Shown here in pieces: positions 6,064-11,622 of a DNA stretch of 11,622 nucleotides. The translations under genes and the position numbers were made by a program. Within the stretch, counting starts at the first letter, position 1. The number at the start of each line of letters is the position of its first letter. The DNA comes from an uncultured Clostridia bacterium. GTDB taxonomy: Bacteria > Bacillota_I > Bacilli_A > RF39 > UBA660. The notes under the pieces were generated by a model, which was not told the origin of the DNA, did no database searches, and was given only the letters and a program-made list of their open reading frames with translations. Location of the stretch: assembly GCA_947569225.1 (NCBI GenBank), contig CANORX010000015.1:1-11622 (forward strand), written 5' to 3'.

Positions 6064-6092
6064 ATAATAACATATTTTATTATTTTTGTCAA
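6064..6092 (-). promoter_or_regulatory. Promoter of the antisense RNA
   Basis: On the minus strand, TTGACA (6092 to 6087), a 17-nt spacer and TATTAT (6069 to 6064) form a near-perfect sigma-A promoter. It points toward the 3' end of the peptide gene and is clearly stronger than the peptide's own promoter, as expected when an antitoxin RNA must be in excess. Confidence 0.62.
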
Positions 6093-6110
6093 AAGGCTCT
6101 TGTAATAGAA

Positions 6111-6144
6111 TAAAAAAATCTTTTTAATAATTTGTTAAAAAGAT
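6111..6144 (-). terminator. Weak AT-rich minus-strand terminator upstream of operon B
   Basis: ATCTTTTTAA (6118-6127) and TTAAAAAGAT (6135-6144) are a 10-bp inverted repeat directly before the -35 of operon B. Read on the minus strand it is followed by a run of T. It could stop leftward transcripts before the antisense promoter. The stem has one G-C pair, so support is modest. Confidence 0.3.
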
Positions 6145-6145
6145 G

Positions 6146-6174
6146 TTGACATTTTAGTGTGTTTTTAATATAAT
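6146..6174 (+). promoter_or_regulatory. Promoter of operon B
   Basis: Exact consensus: TTGACA (6146-6151), 17-nt spacer, TATAAT (6169-6174). It matches the pncA promoter through spacer, start region and leader, and was probably the original nadE promoter before the gene at 6269 came to lie in between. Confidence 0.88.
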
Positions 6175-6184
6175 GTTAGTAACA
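6174..6184. promoter_or_regulatory. Candidate NrtR operator, proximal site of operon B
   Basis: TGTTAGTAACA is a perfect palindrome around a central base, beginning at the last base of the -10. It is the counterpart of 1482-1492; the central base differs but both arms are conserved, as expected for a dimeric repressor. Confidence 0.62.
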
Positions 6185-6201
6185 AGTGAAAATACTTGTT
6201 A
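6180..6201 (+). promoter_or_regulatory. 5' leader hairpin of operon B
   Basis: TAACAAGT (6180-6187) pairs with ACTTGTTA (6194-6201) around a 6-nt loop. It corresponds to the pncA leader hairpin with a compensatory change in the stem. Confidence 0.45.
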
Positions 6202-6213
6202 AAAAATATAATA

Positions 6214-6224
6214 TGTTATTAATA
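6214..6224. promoter_or_regulatory. Candidate NrtR operator, distal site of operon B
   Basis: TGTTATTAATA is identical to the distal site of operon A, one change from the palindrome, and 40 bp from the proximal site. Confidence 0.45.
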
Positions 6225-6255
6225 AAATGTTAAAAAGAAGGGGAGATAAAAGAAA

Positions 6256-6330
6256 ATGAAAAATTTTAATGTTAAAGAAGAAACTAAAAGAGTTATTTTT
6301 AGAATTGGTGGTGGTATTGGTGTTAGATGA
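6256..6330 (+). pseudogene. Truncated copy of the nadE 5' end
   Basis: Behind the Shine-Dalgarno site GGGGAG, the ATG at 6256 opens MKNFNVKEETKRVIFRIGGG, then stops at TGA 6328-6330. The true NadE starts MRNFNVKEETEKVI and has GVILGISGGKDS a little later, so the remnant keeps the first ten codons. VIFRIGGG may also be a damaged P-loop block after loss of about sixteen codons. A 24-bp stretch (6261-6284) is identical to 7167-7190 in nadE. It shows that the promoter at 6146 once led directly into nadE. Confidence 0.75.
6261..6284 (+). repeat. Direct repeat, copy 1 (nadE 5' remnant)
   Basis: 24 bp identical to 7167-7190, inside a longer similar stretch that includes the ribosome binding site (from about 6236). 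The two copies bracket the unknown gene. Confidence 0.85.
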
Positions 6331-7105
6331 TAATAGAAAAAATAGATTAACTATTTTAAATAAAGTTCCAAGCGGGACATATAATATAAATTTAAATGGT
6401 CAAAATATAAGCTTAAATGTATTCGATGATTTTTATGGACTTGATAGTTGGTATTATAGTGAAACGGAATATGATATAAGAAAAAATGTGCAATGTATAA
6501 GTGAAAATGGAGATATACTTTTTAATATTATGTATTGCAATTGTTTTAGTAAAACTTCTAATGGTGGTTGTTTTGAAGTAGATATTGAAGCTATTTTACC
6601 TACAAATGAAGTATCTCAAGGGAATCGTCACTTGAGATACAGCACTTGGAATGGTGATAGTATTGAATATAGTATTAATGGAGTAAAATATACATTATCT
6701 GGTTTAAATCATGATTTTTATTTTCTAATTTTAGAAAAGGAATCTGATGTAAAACAAGTATACAATATAAGAAAAGATATGTTGTATAAAAAAATGAAAG
6801 ATTTTCAAATAGGAATTAGTTTTGAAGGTGATAATTTAAAAATAATTGAATCTAATTGGCCGTATAGTGAAATTATAGATGAAAGTATTATAAAAAGTAT
6901 TAATAAATTTGAAATTATAGAAGAACTAAAAAAAATAATTAAAGTTTTTGAAATTGGTAACAAAATTGTAGATGAATATCCTATTAATGAAATTATAGAT
7001 AAACTTATAGAGAATTTTGAATTAATTTTAATAGAAATTGAGAAAGGAAAAAAAGATAATAATAAACTCAAAAACTTATTTAACTTTTTTAAATATAATA
7101 GATAA
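6269..7105 (+). CDS. Unknown protein inserted between the NAD promoter and nadE
   Basis: I do not recognise this 278-residue protein. Its apparent first residues (MLKKKLKELFLELVVVL) are the nadE remnant read in another frame, so the native start has probably been lost or lies near 6310-6340. There is no well-placed Shine-Dalgarno site for ATG 6269; the nearest belongs to the remnant ATG at 6256. The central part is polar with many aromatic and Gly/Asn residues (SGTYNINLNGQN, FYGLDSWYYSETEY), suggesting beta structure. The last 90 or so residues are rich in Ile, Glu and Lys and probably helical (FEIIEELKKIIKVFEIGN). No signal peptide or clear membrane span is seen; the Val/Leu run near the N-terminus comes from the remnant. 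It is flanked by nadE-derived direct repeats and is not expected in an NAD pathway, so it looks acquired. It would be transcribed from the NAD promoter. Confidence 0.55.
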   Translation: MLKKKLKELFLELVVVLVLDDNRKNRLTILNKVPSGTYNINLNGQNISLNVFDDFYGLDSWYYSETEYDIRKNVQCISENGDILFNIMYCNCFSKTSNGGCFEVDIEAILPTNEVSQGNRHLRYSTWNGDSIEYSINGVKYTLSGLNHDFYFLILEKESDVKQVYNIRKDMLYKKMKDFQIGISFEGDNLKIIESNWPYSEIIDESIIKSINKFEIIEELKKIIKVFEIGNKIVDEYPINEIIDKLIENFELILIEIEKGKKDNNKLKNLFNFFKYNR

Positions 7106-7161
7106 ATATTTTTGAGATAATTATTTTAAGAAGAAATAAATTAAAAAGGAGAGATAAAAAT

Positions 7162-7920
7162 ATGAGAAATTTTAATGTTAAAGAAGAAACAGAAAAGGTT
7201 ATAGAGTTTATTAGAAACTACTATAAAGAAAATAATTTAGGAGGAGTTATTTTAGGAATAAGTGGAGGAAAGGATAGTGCGGTAGTTGCAGGATTATTTG
7301 TAGAAGCTTTAGGGCGTGAAAATGTTTTAGGTGTTACATTACCATGTCATTCTAAAAGTGAAGATGCTATTGATGCTAAGTTAGTTAGTGATTACTATGG
7401 ATTTAAGCTTATAAATTTTGATATAACTAGTACTTTTGATGCTTTTAAAGATGAACTTAAAAATTTAGGAGAGTTTACTAATAAGCAAGTTAAAAATAGC
7501 GATATTAATTTGAAACCTAGACTTAGAATGAGTACACTTTATTATCTTGCGGCTTTGTATAGTGCAGTAGATAATAAAACTTATTTAGTGGCAGGTACTT
7601 CAAATAAGTGTGAGTTATATGTAGGATATTTTACTAAAGGAGGAGATTCTGTTCATGATATTAGTGCTATAGCTGATTTTACTGTAGATGAGGTAATAGA
7701 AATAGGAAAGTATTTAAATGTTCCAGATAAGGTTTTATTTAAGGCACCTAATGATGGACTTTCTAATATGACTGATGAGGATAAATTAGGTGTTAAGTAT
7801 AGTGATATTGCTATGTATATGGAAGATGAAGATAAAGTTAATGAGGAAACTAGAAATAAGATAAGGAAACTTCATAGAAATAATTTACATAAGTTTAATA
7901 TTCCAACTTATAGGAGGTAA
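7162..7920 (+). CDS. nadE: NH3-dependent NAD synthetase
   Basis: NadE amidates nicotinate adenine dinucleotide to NAD with ATP, the last step of the pathway. The 252-residue protein is the short form without a glutaminase domain, so it uses ammonia. The PP-loop motif SGGKDS lies at residues 34-39. Further family blocks are GTSNKCELYVGYFTKGGD (145-162) and NMTDEDKLGVKYSDI (202-216). The ATG is fixed by AAGGAGAG at 7146-7153. No promoter is evident directly upstream, so transcription must come through the unknown gene from 6146. A damaged copy of its first codons remains at 6256. The prs Shine-Dalgarno site lies inside its 3' end. Confidence 0.95.
   Translation: MRNFNVKEETEKVIEFIRNYYKENNLGGVILGISGGKDSAVVAGLFVEALGRENVLGVTLPCHSKSEDAIDAKLVSDYYGFKLINFDITSTFDAFKDELKNLGEFTNKQVKNSDINLKPRLRMSTLYYLAALYSAVDNKTYLVAGTSNKCELYVGYFTKGGDSVHDISAIADFTVDEVIEIGKYLNVPDKVLFKAPNDGLSNMTDEDKLGVKYSDIAMYMEDEDKVNEETRNKIRKLHRNNLHKFNIPTYRR
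7167..7190 (+). repeat. Direct repeat, copy 2 (intact nadE 5' end)
   Basis: 24 bp identical to 6261-6284; it encodes the first residues of intact NadE. Confidence 0.85.
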
Positions 7921-7923
7921 AAA

Positions 7924-8961
7924 ATGAGAGATGATTTAGCTTTAATTGTAATGGATAATCATAAGGTACTTGGAGAAGAGATTAATAATATTATTAATAA
8001 GATGAGAGGGACAGATAAGTCTTATATTATCCCTCTTGTTAATGATAGGTTTAGTAATGGAGAGGGTAAGATTACTATAAAGGGTTCAGTTCGTGAAAAG
8101 GATATTTATATTATAGCTGATATAGGAAATTATAGTTTAACTTATAATATGCATGGATTAGTTAATCATGTTTCTCCTGATGAACATTATCAAGATATAA
8201 AGAGAGTTATAAGTGCTATGAGTGGACATGCTAGGCGTGTTAATGTTATTATGCCTCTTTTGTATCAGTCAAGGCAACATAAAAGAAAAGGTAGAGAGAG
8301 TTTGGATTGTGCGATTGCTTTAAGAGAGTTAGAAACAATGGGCGTTAATAATATTATTACTATAGATGCTCATGATGCTAGTATTTGTAATAGTGTTCCT
8401 AATACGTCATTTAATAATTTTTATCCTACTAAGTTAATTTTAGATAGAGTTAAAAAAGATATAGAAGATATTAATGATGTGATTGTTATAAGTCCAGATA
8501 TGGGTGCGACTGAAAGGACAAGGTATTATGCTGATAGTTTAAAGTGTGATATGGGTGTTTTTTATAAAAGACGTGATTTGACTAAAGTGATTAATGGTAA
8601 GAATCCAATTATTGAGCATGCTTATATGGGACCTGATGTTAAAGGTAAGACTGTTATTATTGTTGATGATATGATAGCTAGTGGTGTATCTATGTTAGAG
8701 GTGAGTGAAAAACTTAAAGAAAAAGGTGCTAAAAAGGTTTTTATGATAGCAACGTTTGCTTTGTTTACTGAGGGAGTAAAGTGTTTTAAAGATGCTTATG
8801 AGAATAAGTTGTTTGATGCTGTTTATTCTACTAATGCATCTTATATTCCTGATAGTATTACTAGTGAAAATTGGTTTATTTTAGTAGATACTAGTAATTT
8901 ACTAGCTAATATTATTAATGATTTAAATCATGGGCAAAGTTTGGAAAGATATTTTAATTAA
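7924..8961 (+). CDS. prs: Ribose-phosphate pyrophosphokinase (PRPP synthetase)
   Basis: Prs makes PRPP from ribose 5-phosphate and ATP; PRPP is the co-substrate of PncB. The 345-residue protein has the PRPP-binding loop VIIVDDMIASGVSM (244-257), the block YQSRQHKRKGRES (114-126) equivalent to the family's RQDRK region, and SPDMGATERTR (190-200). It diverges from housekeeping enzymes: the N-terminal FxDGE block reads FSNGE, the segment around 60-90 is unusual, and it is slightly long, so it may be a paralogue dedicated to NAD synthesis. The start is fixed by AGGAGG inside the end of nadE, three bases between stop and ATG. Its stop overlaps the nadD start by one base. Family membership is clear; the dedicated role is inference. 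Confidence 0.88.
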   Translation: MRDDLALIVMDNHKVLGEEINNIINKMRGTDKSYIIPLVNDRFSNGEGKITIKGSVREKDIYIIADIGNYSLTYNMHGLVNHVSPDEHYQDIKRVISAMSGHARRVNVIMPLLYQSRQHKRKGRESLDCAIALRELETMGVNNIITIDAHDASICNSVPNTSFNNFYPTKLILDRVKKDIEDINDVIVISPDMGATERTRYYADSLKCDMGVFYKRRDLTKVINGKNPIIEHAYMGPDVKGKTVIIVDDMIASGVSMLEVSEKLKEKGAKKVFMIATFALFTEGVKCFKDAYENKLFDAVYSTNASYIPDSITSENWFILVDTSNLLANIINDLNHGQSLERYFN

Positions 8962-9533
8962 TGAAAATTGGTGTTTATGTAGGTAGTTTTAATCCAGTTC
9001 ATAAAGCTCATCAAGATGTTGTTAGTCATTTAATTAGTAATGGTTATTTAGATAAAGTTATAGTTGTGCCTACAGGTAACTATTGGGATAAGCAAGATAT
9101 TATTTCTTTAAGTGATAGGGTTAATATGTTAAATATTGTTTTTAATAATAATGTGGAAGTGAATGAAAAACTTGGTCTGTATCAATATACTTATCAAATT
9201 ATGAATGAGTTAAAATGTATTTATCCTAATGATAGTTTGTATTTAATTATAGGTGCTGATAATGTTAACAATTTTTATAAATGGAAAAATGTAAATGATG
9301 TTTTAAATAATTATGTTTTAGTTATTCCTAGAGATGGTATAGATGTTAATTTATATATAGATAAATATAATCTTAAAGATAGGTTTATTATAGTTAAAGA
9401 TTTTAATATGAAAGATATTAGTTCTACATTTATTAGGGATAGTATTAAACTAGAAAATTTAGAATTAGTTAAAGATATTATAGATGATAAAGTGATTAAA
9501 TATATTGTTATTAATGATTTGTATAAATCATAA
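8961..9533 (+). CDS. nadD: Nicotinate-nucleotide adenylyltransferase
   Basis: NadD transfers AMP from ATP to NaMN, forming nicotinate adenine dinucleotide, the substrate of NadE. The 190-residue protein has the nucleotidyltransferase motif GSFNPVHKAH (8-17, with HxxH), IIGADNVNNFYKWKN (96-110) and ISSTFIRD (153-160), all typical of NadD. The ATG overlaps the prs stop (TAATG), indicating coupled translation. No separate Shine-Dalgarno site is obvious; GGAAAG at 8943-8948 is the nearest. The stop is followed by a 7-bp hairpin without a T run, so transcription probably continues into pncC. Confidence 0.93.
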   Translation: MKIGVYVGSFNPVHKAHQDVVSHLISNGYLDKVIVVPTGNYWDKQDIISLSDRVNMLNIVFNNNVEVNEKLGLYQYTYQIMNELKCIYPNDSLYLIIGADNVNNFYKWKNVNDVLNNYVLVIPRDGIDVNLYIDKYNLKDRFIIVKDFNMKDISSTFIRDSIKLENLELVKDIIDDKVIKYIVINDLYKS

Positions 9534-9579
9534 AGAAAATATGTTATGATAGTATTAGATATAGTTAAAGGAGAATGTT

Positions 9580-10053
9580 ATGTTTGAGTGTGTTGTAAAA
9601 AAATTAAGTGATTTAGGTAAAACAATTTCTACAATGGAGAGTTGTACTGGAGGTGCGATTGCAAACGAGATTACTAATATTGAAGGCGCTAGTGAGGTTT
9701 TAAAGTATAGCGCTATTACTTATTCAAATGAGTTTAAAATTAAAATGGGAGTAAGTAAAGATATAATAGATGAGTTTACTGTTTATAGTGCAGAAGTGGC
9801 ACGTGAAATGAGTAAGAAAATAAGTGATTTTACTCTTTCTGATTATGGTATTGGTGTTACTGGTAGAATAAATAGAAGCGATAGTAGTAATCTTGTAGGC
9901 GGAGATAATTCTACTATTTATGTTAGTGTTTATGATAGAGAAAATGATAAATATTATGAAAGTATTGTTAAAGCAGTAAAGGAAAGTAGGTGTGAAAATA
10001 AAGAGTTAGTTGTTAAAAATATTGTGGAAATGATGGAAAAGGATATTCTCTAA
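9580..10053 (+). CDS. pncC: NMN amidase (CinA C-terminal domain family)
   Basis: PncC deamidates nicotinamide mononucleotide to NaMN, letting NMN released by NAD turnover re-enter the NaMN-based route. The 157-residue protein is the stand-alone CinA C-terminal domain, without the N-terminal MoCF-like domain of full CinA. Conserved blocks are MESCTGG (19-25), YSNEFKIKMGV (48-58) and YGIGVTG. The usual TGIAGPGG after the last block is replaced by TGRINRSDSS, an unusual change in a normally conserved loop. AAAGGAGA about ten bases upstream marks the start. The gap after nadD is 46 bases and has no strong promoter. Activity is inferred from family and context; the altered loop leaves some doubt about catalysis. 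Confidence 0.85.
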   Translation: MFECVVKKLSDLGKTISTMESCTGGAIANEITNIEGASEVLKYSAITYSNEFKIKMGVSKDIIDEFTVYSAEVAREMSKKISDFTLSDYGIGVTGRINRSDSSNLVGGDNSTIYVSVYDRENDKYYESIVKAVKESRCENKELVVKNIVEMMEKDIL

Positions 10054-10167
10054 AAAACTTTAATTACTTAAATAATATTTATTTTATATAGTAAATATGT
10101 TAAACTTAGAAGTAGTGAAAGAAAGTTATAAGCGTAAGATATCTAAAGAATTGGAGGATAAAATTAT

Positions 10168-11001
10168 ATGGAGTATAATAGTGAAGAAGAATTTTTAAGA
10201 AATTATGATTCTAGTTGTTTTGAAAAGTTGTCGGTGACAAGTGATGTTTTGATTTTTAGTGTTGCTGATGGAGTGCAAGAAAATTATAGAAAGTTAAATG
10301 AGAAACATTTCGCTATTTTGCTTGTTAAGAGATATGATTATCCTTTTAAAGATAAATGGTGTTTGCCAGGAGGATTTATTAGAATAGATGAGACTACTAG
10401 TAGTGCTGCTAAAAGAGTTTTAAAAGATGAGACTAATTTAGAGGATATTTATTTAGAGCAGCTTTATACTTTTGATGAGGTTAATAGAGATCCTAGAATG
10501 AGAATTATTAGTACTTCTTATATGGCTTTAGTTGATAAGAATAAACTTCATAATAAGTTAAGTGATAATGCTTCTTGGTTTAATATGAATGTAATTGAAA
10601 GTGATGAGTCTATTAATATAGTGTTTGACAATGGTAATGAGAGTTTTAGTGTTGTTGTAGGTAAGACTTTAAGAGAATTTACTACTGATAGGTATGAGTA
10701 TAGTGTTATTAAGAATGATAGTTTAGCTTTTGATCATCCAATTGTAATAGCTTCTGGTATTAGTAGACTTAAAAATAAATTAGAGTATACTGATATAGTT
10801 TTTAATATGATGCCAGAGTATTTTACTTTAGGCGAACTTCAACAGGTTTATGAGGTTATTTTGGGTAAGGAGTTATTGGATCCAGCTTTTAGAAGAATTA
10901 TAGCTAGTAAGGTAGAAAAAACAAATAAGGTAAAGACAGGTGGAGGACATAGGCCTTCAGTGTTATTTAAGTATAAGTCTAATAATAAGAAGAAATTATA
11001 A
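10168..11001 (+). CDS. nrtR: NrtR-type NAD regulator (Nudix-like domain plus winged helix)
   Basis: NrtR proteins repress NAD synthesis genes and respond to ADP-ribose. This 277-residue protein has SVTSDVLIFSV near the N-terminus, a Nudix-like region (GGFIRIDETTSSAAKRVLKDE, within 68-91), the family block FDEVNRDPRMRIIS (102-115), and a C-terminal winged-helix part (FTLGELQQVYEVILGKEL, then FRRII and GGGHRPSVLFKY). The Nudix box is degenerate: Glu84 is replaced by Val, the next Glu by Asp, and the final Gly by Asn. Loss of catalysis with retained ligand binding is typical of NrtR. GGAGG at 10153-10157 marks the start. It is last in operon B, which suggests autoregulation; the 115-bp gap upstream shows no clear promoter or TGTTAnTAACA site. 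The operators at 1481 and 6174 are its probable targets. Confidence 0.88.
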   Translation: MEYNSEEEFLRNYDSSCFEKLSVTSDVLIFSVADGVQENYRKLNEKHFAILLVKRYDYPFKDKWCLPGGFIRIDETTSSAAKRVLKDETNLEDIYLEQLYTFDEVNRDPRMRIISTSYMALVDKNKLHNKLSDNASWFNMNVIESDESINIVFDNGNESFSVVVGKTLREFTTDRYEYSVIKNDSLAFDHPIVIASGISRLKNKLEYTDIVFNMMPEYFTLGELQQVYEVILGKELLDPAFRRIIASKVEKTNKVKTGGGHRPSVLFKYKSNNKKKL

Positions 11002-11032
11002 TTTTGATTCTAGTTAAGTTTTATATTGAATT

Positions 11033-11072
11033 AAAAAAAATATAAAGTGTTTAAAGTCTTTATATTTTTTTA
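11033..11072. terminator. Bidirectional terminator between nrtR and the convergent gene
   Basis: AATATAAAG (11039-11047) pairs exactly with CTTTATATT (11058-11066) around a 10-nt loop, with A run before and T run after, so it works as a terminator in both directions. It contains the stop codon of the minus-strand gene. Confidence 0.8.
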
Positions 11073-11566
11073 GTTAATGATTTTATTTCATTTTTGTTGT
11101 TTTTTAAATTGTCTTTAATTATTTCGTTAAGTTCTTCCCAACTTTCAGGACTATATTCGTTTATTAAATTTTCAACAAATTTGTTTAAGAAATTTATTAT
11201 TCTTTTAAATGTATTTTCTGTTATGTCTTCTTCTAAGTTTTCAAAATATGAAGTTATATCTATAGCATTTGGGTAAGCACTTTGTTTTTTATCACATCCA
11301 GTGGTAGTATGTATGCATTCATTTTTGTAATCATAATAATAATTAATATATAAGTCATTAGGGTCTATTAAATTTAAGTCTTTTTCATAATAAAAATAAA
11401 ATAGTAAAGGGCAATTATCAATTGTTAAAAGACTATCTTTTTTTTCTTGTAATAGTTTTTTTGATTTAGTTAAGCTTTTTATTTTTTCTGTAGTTTCATT
11501 TATTAATTTTTCATAATTTTTTAAAATAGAACTTCTTTCTTTTTTTTCTTCTATTAATTTATTCAT
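11060..11566 (-). CDS. Small protein of unknown function with terminal helices
   Basis: I do not recognise this 168-residue protein. Residues 1-48 are charged and probably a coiled coil (MNKLIEEKKERSSILKNYEK, then TEKIKSLTKSKKLLQEKKDS). The middle is rich in Tyr, Asp and Asn with cysteines (DNCPLL, NECIHTTTGCDKK). The last 50 residues are again helical and charged (ESWEELNEIIKDNLKNN). There is no signal peptide or membrane span. Expression looks real: AAGGAAGTGA lies directly before the ATG and a good promoter sits upstream. It converges on nrtR and shares its terminator. The base composition is more AT-rich than the NAD genes, so it may be accessory. Its relation to NAD metabolism is unknown. 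Confidence 0.72.
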   Translation of the reverse strand: MNKLIEEKKERSSILKNYEKLINETTEKIKSLTKSKKLLQEKKDSLLTIDNCPLLFYFYYEKDLNLIDPNDLYINYYYDYKNECIHTTTGCDKKQSAYPNAIDITSYFENLEEDITENTFKRIINFLNKFVENLINEYSPESWEELNEIIKDNLKNNKNEIKSLTKKI

Positions 11567-11587
11567 AATTCACTTCCTTGATTTAAT

Positions 11588-11616
11588 ATTCTAAAGTAAA
11601 TATATTTAAATGTCTA
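11588..11616 (-). promoter_or_regulatory. Promoter of the minus-strand small gene
   Basis: On the minus strand, TAGACA (11616 to 11611), a 17-nt spacer and TAGAAT (11593 to 11588) each differ from consensus at one base. The predicted start is near 11581, giving a leader of about 15 nt that holds the ribosome binding site. Confidence 0.65.
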
Positions 11617-11622
11617 GTTTTT

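Noticed and set aside
6053..6083. Plus-strand TTGACA at 6053-6058 as a promoter
   Set aside because: The nearest -10-like hexamer (TATTAT 6078-6083) is 19 nt away and the minus-strand reading of the same region has ideal spacing. It was not called.
6805..7071. 88-codon minus-strand frame with membrane-like composition
   Set aside because: The Ser/Ile/Leu repeats are the complement of the Glu/Lys/Ile-rich plus-strand gene, and no ribosome binding site is seen.
9514..9531. Hairpin ATGATTT/AAATCAT at the end of nadD as a terminator
   Set aside because: There is no T run on either side, and the gene order suggests continued transcription into pncC.
10097..10198. 33-codon frame starting MLNLEVVKESYKRK before nrtR
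   Set aside because: It has no ribosome binding site, overlaps the nrtR start in another frame, and lacks any sign of conservation, so chance is the simplest explanation.
11094..11276. 60-codon plus-strand frame opposite the convergent gene
   Set aside because: It lies wholly within a minus-strand gene that has a promoter, ribosome binding site and terminator, while this frame has none.
1..11622. CRISPR array, tRNA or rRNA gene, insertion sequence
   Set aside because: No regularly spaced repeats, no cloverleaf or rRNA blocks, and no transposase-like frame or terminal inverted repeats were seen on either strand.

Overview
The window comes from a very AT-rich bacterium, by eye well under 30% GC. 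Promoters are close to sigma-A consensus, Shine-Dalgarno sites are strong, genes are packed on one strand, and stops are almost all TAA with one TAG. Trp is always TGG and no confident gene uses TGA as a stop, so these genes do not settle whether TGA is a stop. This fits an AT-rich member of the Bacillota or a related Mollicutes-like gut lineage; this is inference, as no RNA gene or taxonomic marker is present.

Layout. 1-990: 3' part of an M29-family aminopeptidase gene with its terminator. 1040-1303: a decayed reading frame with its own promoter, whose 3' part is a GC-rich island unlike its surroundings. 1454-5509: operon A, with a promoter carrying a palindromic operator, then pncA (nicotinamidase), pncB (nicotinate phosphoribosyltransferase), a Nudix hydrolase and an uncharacterised radical SAM protein, then a terminator. 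5780-6092: a compact locus that looks like an undescribed type I toxin-antitoxin module: a 30-residue membrane peptide gene, an SD-masking hairpin, complementary mRNA ends and a convergent antisense RNA. 6146-11001: operon B, with a second copy of the same promoter/operator, then a damaged copy of the nadE 5' end fused to an unknown gene, then nadE, prs, nadD, pncC and an NrtR-type regulator. 11033-11616: a shared terminator and a convergent small gene of unknown function.

How it works together. The two operons encode a complete salvage route: nicotinamide to nicotinate (PncA), to NaMN (PncB, using PRPP from Prs), to NaAD (NadD), to NAD (NadE). PncC feeds NMN into NaMN. The Nudix enzyme could return ADP-ribose to AMP and ribose 5-phosphate, which Prs can reuse. 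The last gene of operon B encodes an NrtR-like protein with a degenerate Nudix box, a probable ADP-ribose sensor and repressor. Its likely targets are the TGTTAnTAACA palindromes over the -10/start region of both operons, each with a near-copy 40-41 bp downstream.

The most novel-looking parts are the toxin-antitoxin-like locus, the insertion that separated nadE from its promoter, and the GC-rich remnant near 1145-1240.
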